Assembly: GCA_028689025.1 (NCBI GenBank)
Contig: JAQTXA010000017.1
Span: 1-64,000, forward strand
DNA from: Aliarcobacter sp.
Lineage (GTDB): Bacteria; Campylobacterota; Campylobacteria; Campylobacterales; Arcobacteraceae
Length of the DNA: 64,000 bases
Direction: 5' to 3'
Within the stretch, counting starts at the first letter, position 1; each line of letters begins with the position of its first letter. Both the position numbers and the translations under genes were made by a program. Below the pieces are notes generated by a model that was not told the DNA's origin, made no database searches, and worked only from the letters and a program-made list of their open reading frames with translations. This document shows positions 62,585 through 64,000 of the stretch, in pieces.

Positions 62585-62854
62585 ATTTTAAGTATGGAAA
62601 TTTTAGAGTTATTTAAACTCTAAAACTCTTTGAGGGATTTTTGCTTCTTTATTCTCTTGTTTCATAAGGTTTATATATTTTTCATAGTTTTCTTTTGCTT
62701 TTTCTTTATTCCCTAATCCATCATAAGCATCTGCAAGATTTAGGTATGCAACGGTTCTATTTGGGAATTTTTCTATGATTTTTTCTAAAAGAAAAATTGC
62801 TTCATTATTTGCGTTTGCTTGTTGTAGGTAGTAGGCAATGTCGTTATATTTTTG
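62402..62854 (-). repeat. 453-bp direct repeat, copy B
   Basis: Partner of 60150-60602. It covers the end of the TPR gene at 62609-63460, the joint with its hairpin, and the first 61 codons of the GH19-like gene. The 1799 bp between the copies carries only the variable parts of the pair. Confidence 0.85.
62601..62625. terminator. 10-bp hairpin at the cassette joint, copy B
   Basis: TTTTAGAGTT (62601-62610) and AACTCTAAAA (62616-62625), identical to copy A and overlapping the stop of the TPR gene. Confidence 0.5.
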
Positions 62855-63460
62855 GAGAGTTTTTATTTCTAATGGAATTTCATTTAATATAGCTTTCATT
62901 GTATCTATATCAAAAGAACTATCTTTAAATGTAAATAAACTATCATATTTTTTTTCATAATCAAGTTTTAGAAATTCAATTAATGAATCTAAAACATCTA
63001 TATTTGAAATATTTAATTGTTTCAATTTATTTTCTATTTCTATTTTTGTTTTATATGGAAAAATAGTTTTTTTACACATATCTATACCATCATATCCTTT
63101 CAATTTTTGATTAATTTTAATAAGATTTAAAAGAAAATTATCAAATACTTTGTATATATTTAAATTGTAATAGGTAGCATAAATTCCACATTTATCATCA
63201 ATATTTGGTATATTGTTAAAAACACTAGATAATATTAAAAACATATTTGTATTTTTATCATTAAATATATTATTAATTCTAGGAATATCTCCATTTTCAA
63301 CATAAATATCAATCAACGTATTGTTATAATACACATATAAATTATCATCTTTTTTTTCAACTTTAAACTTATCACTATTTGTTTCATTTATAAATATATT
63401 TACTGCAAAAAGATTAATACTAAATAAAGTAACTAATAGAACTAGTATAATTTTTTTCAT
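62609..63460 (-). CDS. Exported TPR protein, putative partner/immunity protein (second copy)
   Basis: A 283-aa protein with signal peptide MKKIILVLLVTLFSINLFA. The first about 200 residues differ completely from the other TPR protein, while residues about 200-283 (KYNDIAYYLQQANANNEAIF to RVLEFK) are nearly the same. Two Cys in the variable part (DDKCGIYA, DMCKKT) could form a disulphide. Its start overlaps the stop of the upstream partial hydrolase gene by 4 bp, so the two are co-translated. Confidence 0.72.
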   Translation of the reverse strand: MKKIILVLLVTLFSINLFAVNIFINETNSDKFKVEKKDDNLYVYYNNTLIDIYVENGDIPRINNIFNDKNTNMFLILSSVFNNIPNIDDKCGIYATYYNLNIYKVFDNFLLNLIKINQKLKGYDGIDMCKKTIFPYKTKIEIENKLKQLNISNIDVLDSLIEFLKLDYEKKYDSLFTFKDSSFDIDTMKAILNEIPLEIKTLQKYNDIAYYLQQANANNEAIFLLEKIIEKFPNRTVAYLNLADAYDGLGNKEKAKENYEKYINLMKQENKEAKIPQRVLEFK

Positions 63461-64000
63461 TTATTTAACTCCTGTTTATTTTTTAGTACTTCATAAGCTT
63501 TTTTTGTATATTTAACCCTATCATCTAATCCATTATATCCACCATTTACAGTGTAAGTAACAAGATTTATATCATTTTCCGATTTAACGATATCATTGAT
63601 TTTTTTAATAAATGTCCAAAATATCATTGCAGATTTCATTGCTATATCTACATTTGTTTTTAGTAATTGAATATCCTCCCCTAAAAAATCTTTTGGTTCA
63701 TTAGGGTACAATTGATTCCATTTCTCATGTATTTTTGTATATTGTTCTTTTCCTGTTAAATGAATAAATCCTACACCAAAATAATCAGACCCATCTTCAG
63801 TTAGTTTTGCTCCATTACCCATTCTACAACCATAAACATAATCAAATAATTTTGTACTTCTTACATATTCATTTTTTATAGAATATCCAGCAGATACAAA
63901 ATTAGCATAACTCCAATTAGGGTCTATCTCAATTGGATTTTCAACTCTTTTATGTCCATAATCTCCATTTGTATAAGGACATGAAGATAAATCAACATCA
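63457..64000 (-). CDS. GH19-like hydrolase, C-terminal part (runs off the right edge)
   Basis: At least 180 residues, open to the window's end, so the gene is partial at its 5' end. It reads CPYTNGDYGHKRVENP, DPNWSYANFVSAGY, then the GH19-like YGCRMGNGA and YFGVGFIHLTGKEQYTK, ending with TYTVNGGYNGLDDRVKYTKKAY. The GxGFIHLTGxxxY block matches the lysozyme/chitinase core of the 442-aa neighbour, but the sequences are otherwise different. I predict its missing N-terminus carries the MSKSPNVNCLHLEVFA domain. Confidence 0.7.
   Translation of the reverse strand, partial: DVDLSSCPYTNGDYGHKRVENPIEIDPNWSYANFVSAGYSIKNEYVRSTKLFDYVYGCRMGNGAKLTEDGSDYFGVGFIHLTGKEQYTKIHEKWNQLYPNEPKDFLGEDIQLLKTNVDIAMKSAMIFWTFIKKINDIVKSENDINLVTYTVNGGYNGLDDRVKYTKKAYEVLKNKQELNK

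Noticed and set aside
1..64000. tRNA, rRNA, CRISPR arrays, insertion sequences or integrase genes
   Set aside because: None seen by eye: no cloverleaf-like gap, no regular short repeats with spacers, no transposase or integrase motifs.

Overview
The window looks like a chromosomal segment of a low-GC Campylobacterota bacterium, most likely the Arcobacter/Aliarcobacter group (inference). The DNA is very AT-rich. It carries a UPF0323 lipoprotein, the order purD - RDD protein - lptD - phosphoribosyltransferase - pnp with a 6S-like RNA in front of purD, and long signal-transduction operons with TTG/GTG starts and 1-8 bp overlaps. I found no tRNA, rRNA, CRISPR array or insertion sequence.

Layout. 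(1) 1-6.7 kb: the start of a UPF0323 lipoprotein gene, a membrane protein, a 7TM histidine kinase with its winged-helix response regulator, a LuxI/FeeM-like N-acyltransferase, a paralogous regulator, a coiled-coil protein and a small membrane protein. Four promoters here and a fifth at 13.0 kb share one architecture: two TGTGAC half-sites 12 bp apart, then a -10-like hexamer exactly 10 bp further on. This looks like the regulon of these regulators. (2) 6.7-14.8 kb: mostly housekeeping genes (aroE, a methyltransferase, pgeF, purU, trmL, an OmpR/kinase pair, rlmF, SPFH/NfeD, a NifX-like protein) plus a 57-aa Cys-rich protein. (3) 15.3-22.3 kb: a defence-flavoured accessory stretch with sbcD-sbcC, a large protein with a HEPN-like motif, a structured intergenic RNA candidate in front of an Abi-type HEPN protein, a truncated antitoxin-like protein, a DCC oxidoreductase and an Nmad2 protein. 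(4) 22.4-31.7 kb: a TonB receptor, a membrane polyferredoxin, ExbB/ExbD/TonB, then a second receptor, a small periplasmic protein and a GGDEF-EAL protein joined by 1-bp overlaps. (5) 31.8-48.7 kb: core genes ilvB, ilvH, lpxD, ftsK, hpf, der, sulP, hemD, 6S RNA, purD, lptD and pnp. (6) 48.8-54 kb: a chemotaxis operon, cheY-cheA-cheR-cheD-cheB, whose CheA carries repeated FGFFDD motifs in its linker. (7) 54.1-64 kb: an accessory island of envelope proteins (M23 peptidase, lipoprotein, two single-pass membrane proteins), a ParA-like ATPase, a KAP NTPase fused to a formylglycine-generating-enzyme-like domain, and a tandem array of cell-wall hydrolase-like proteins paired with exported TPR proteins.

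The most interesting structure is in that array. A 453-bp direct repeat (60150-60602 and 62402-62854, same length, no indel seen) encodes the constant C-terminus of each TPR protein plus the constant N-terminus of the following hydrolase/SH3 protein. The segment between the repeats carries only the variable parts: the hydrolase C-terminus and the partner's N-terminus. This is a natural cassette for exchanging effector/immunity pairs by homologous recombination. A degraded fragment at 59836-59964 may be a displaced cassette. The other leading candidates for new biology are the LuxI-like synthase with its putative regulon and the RNA-associated HEPN locus at 20.2-21.3 kb.
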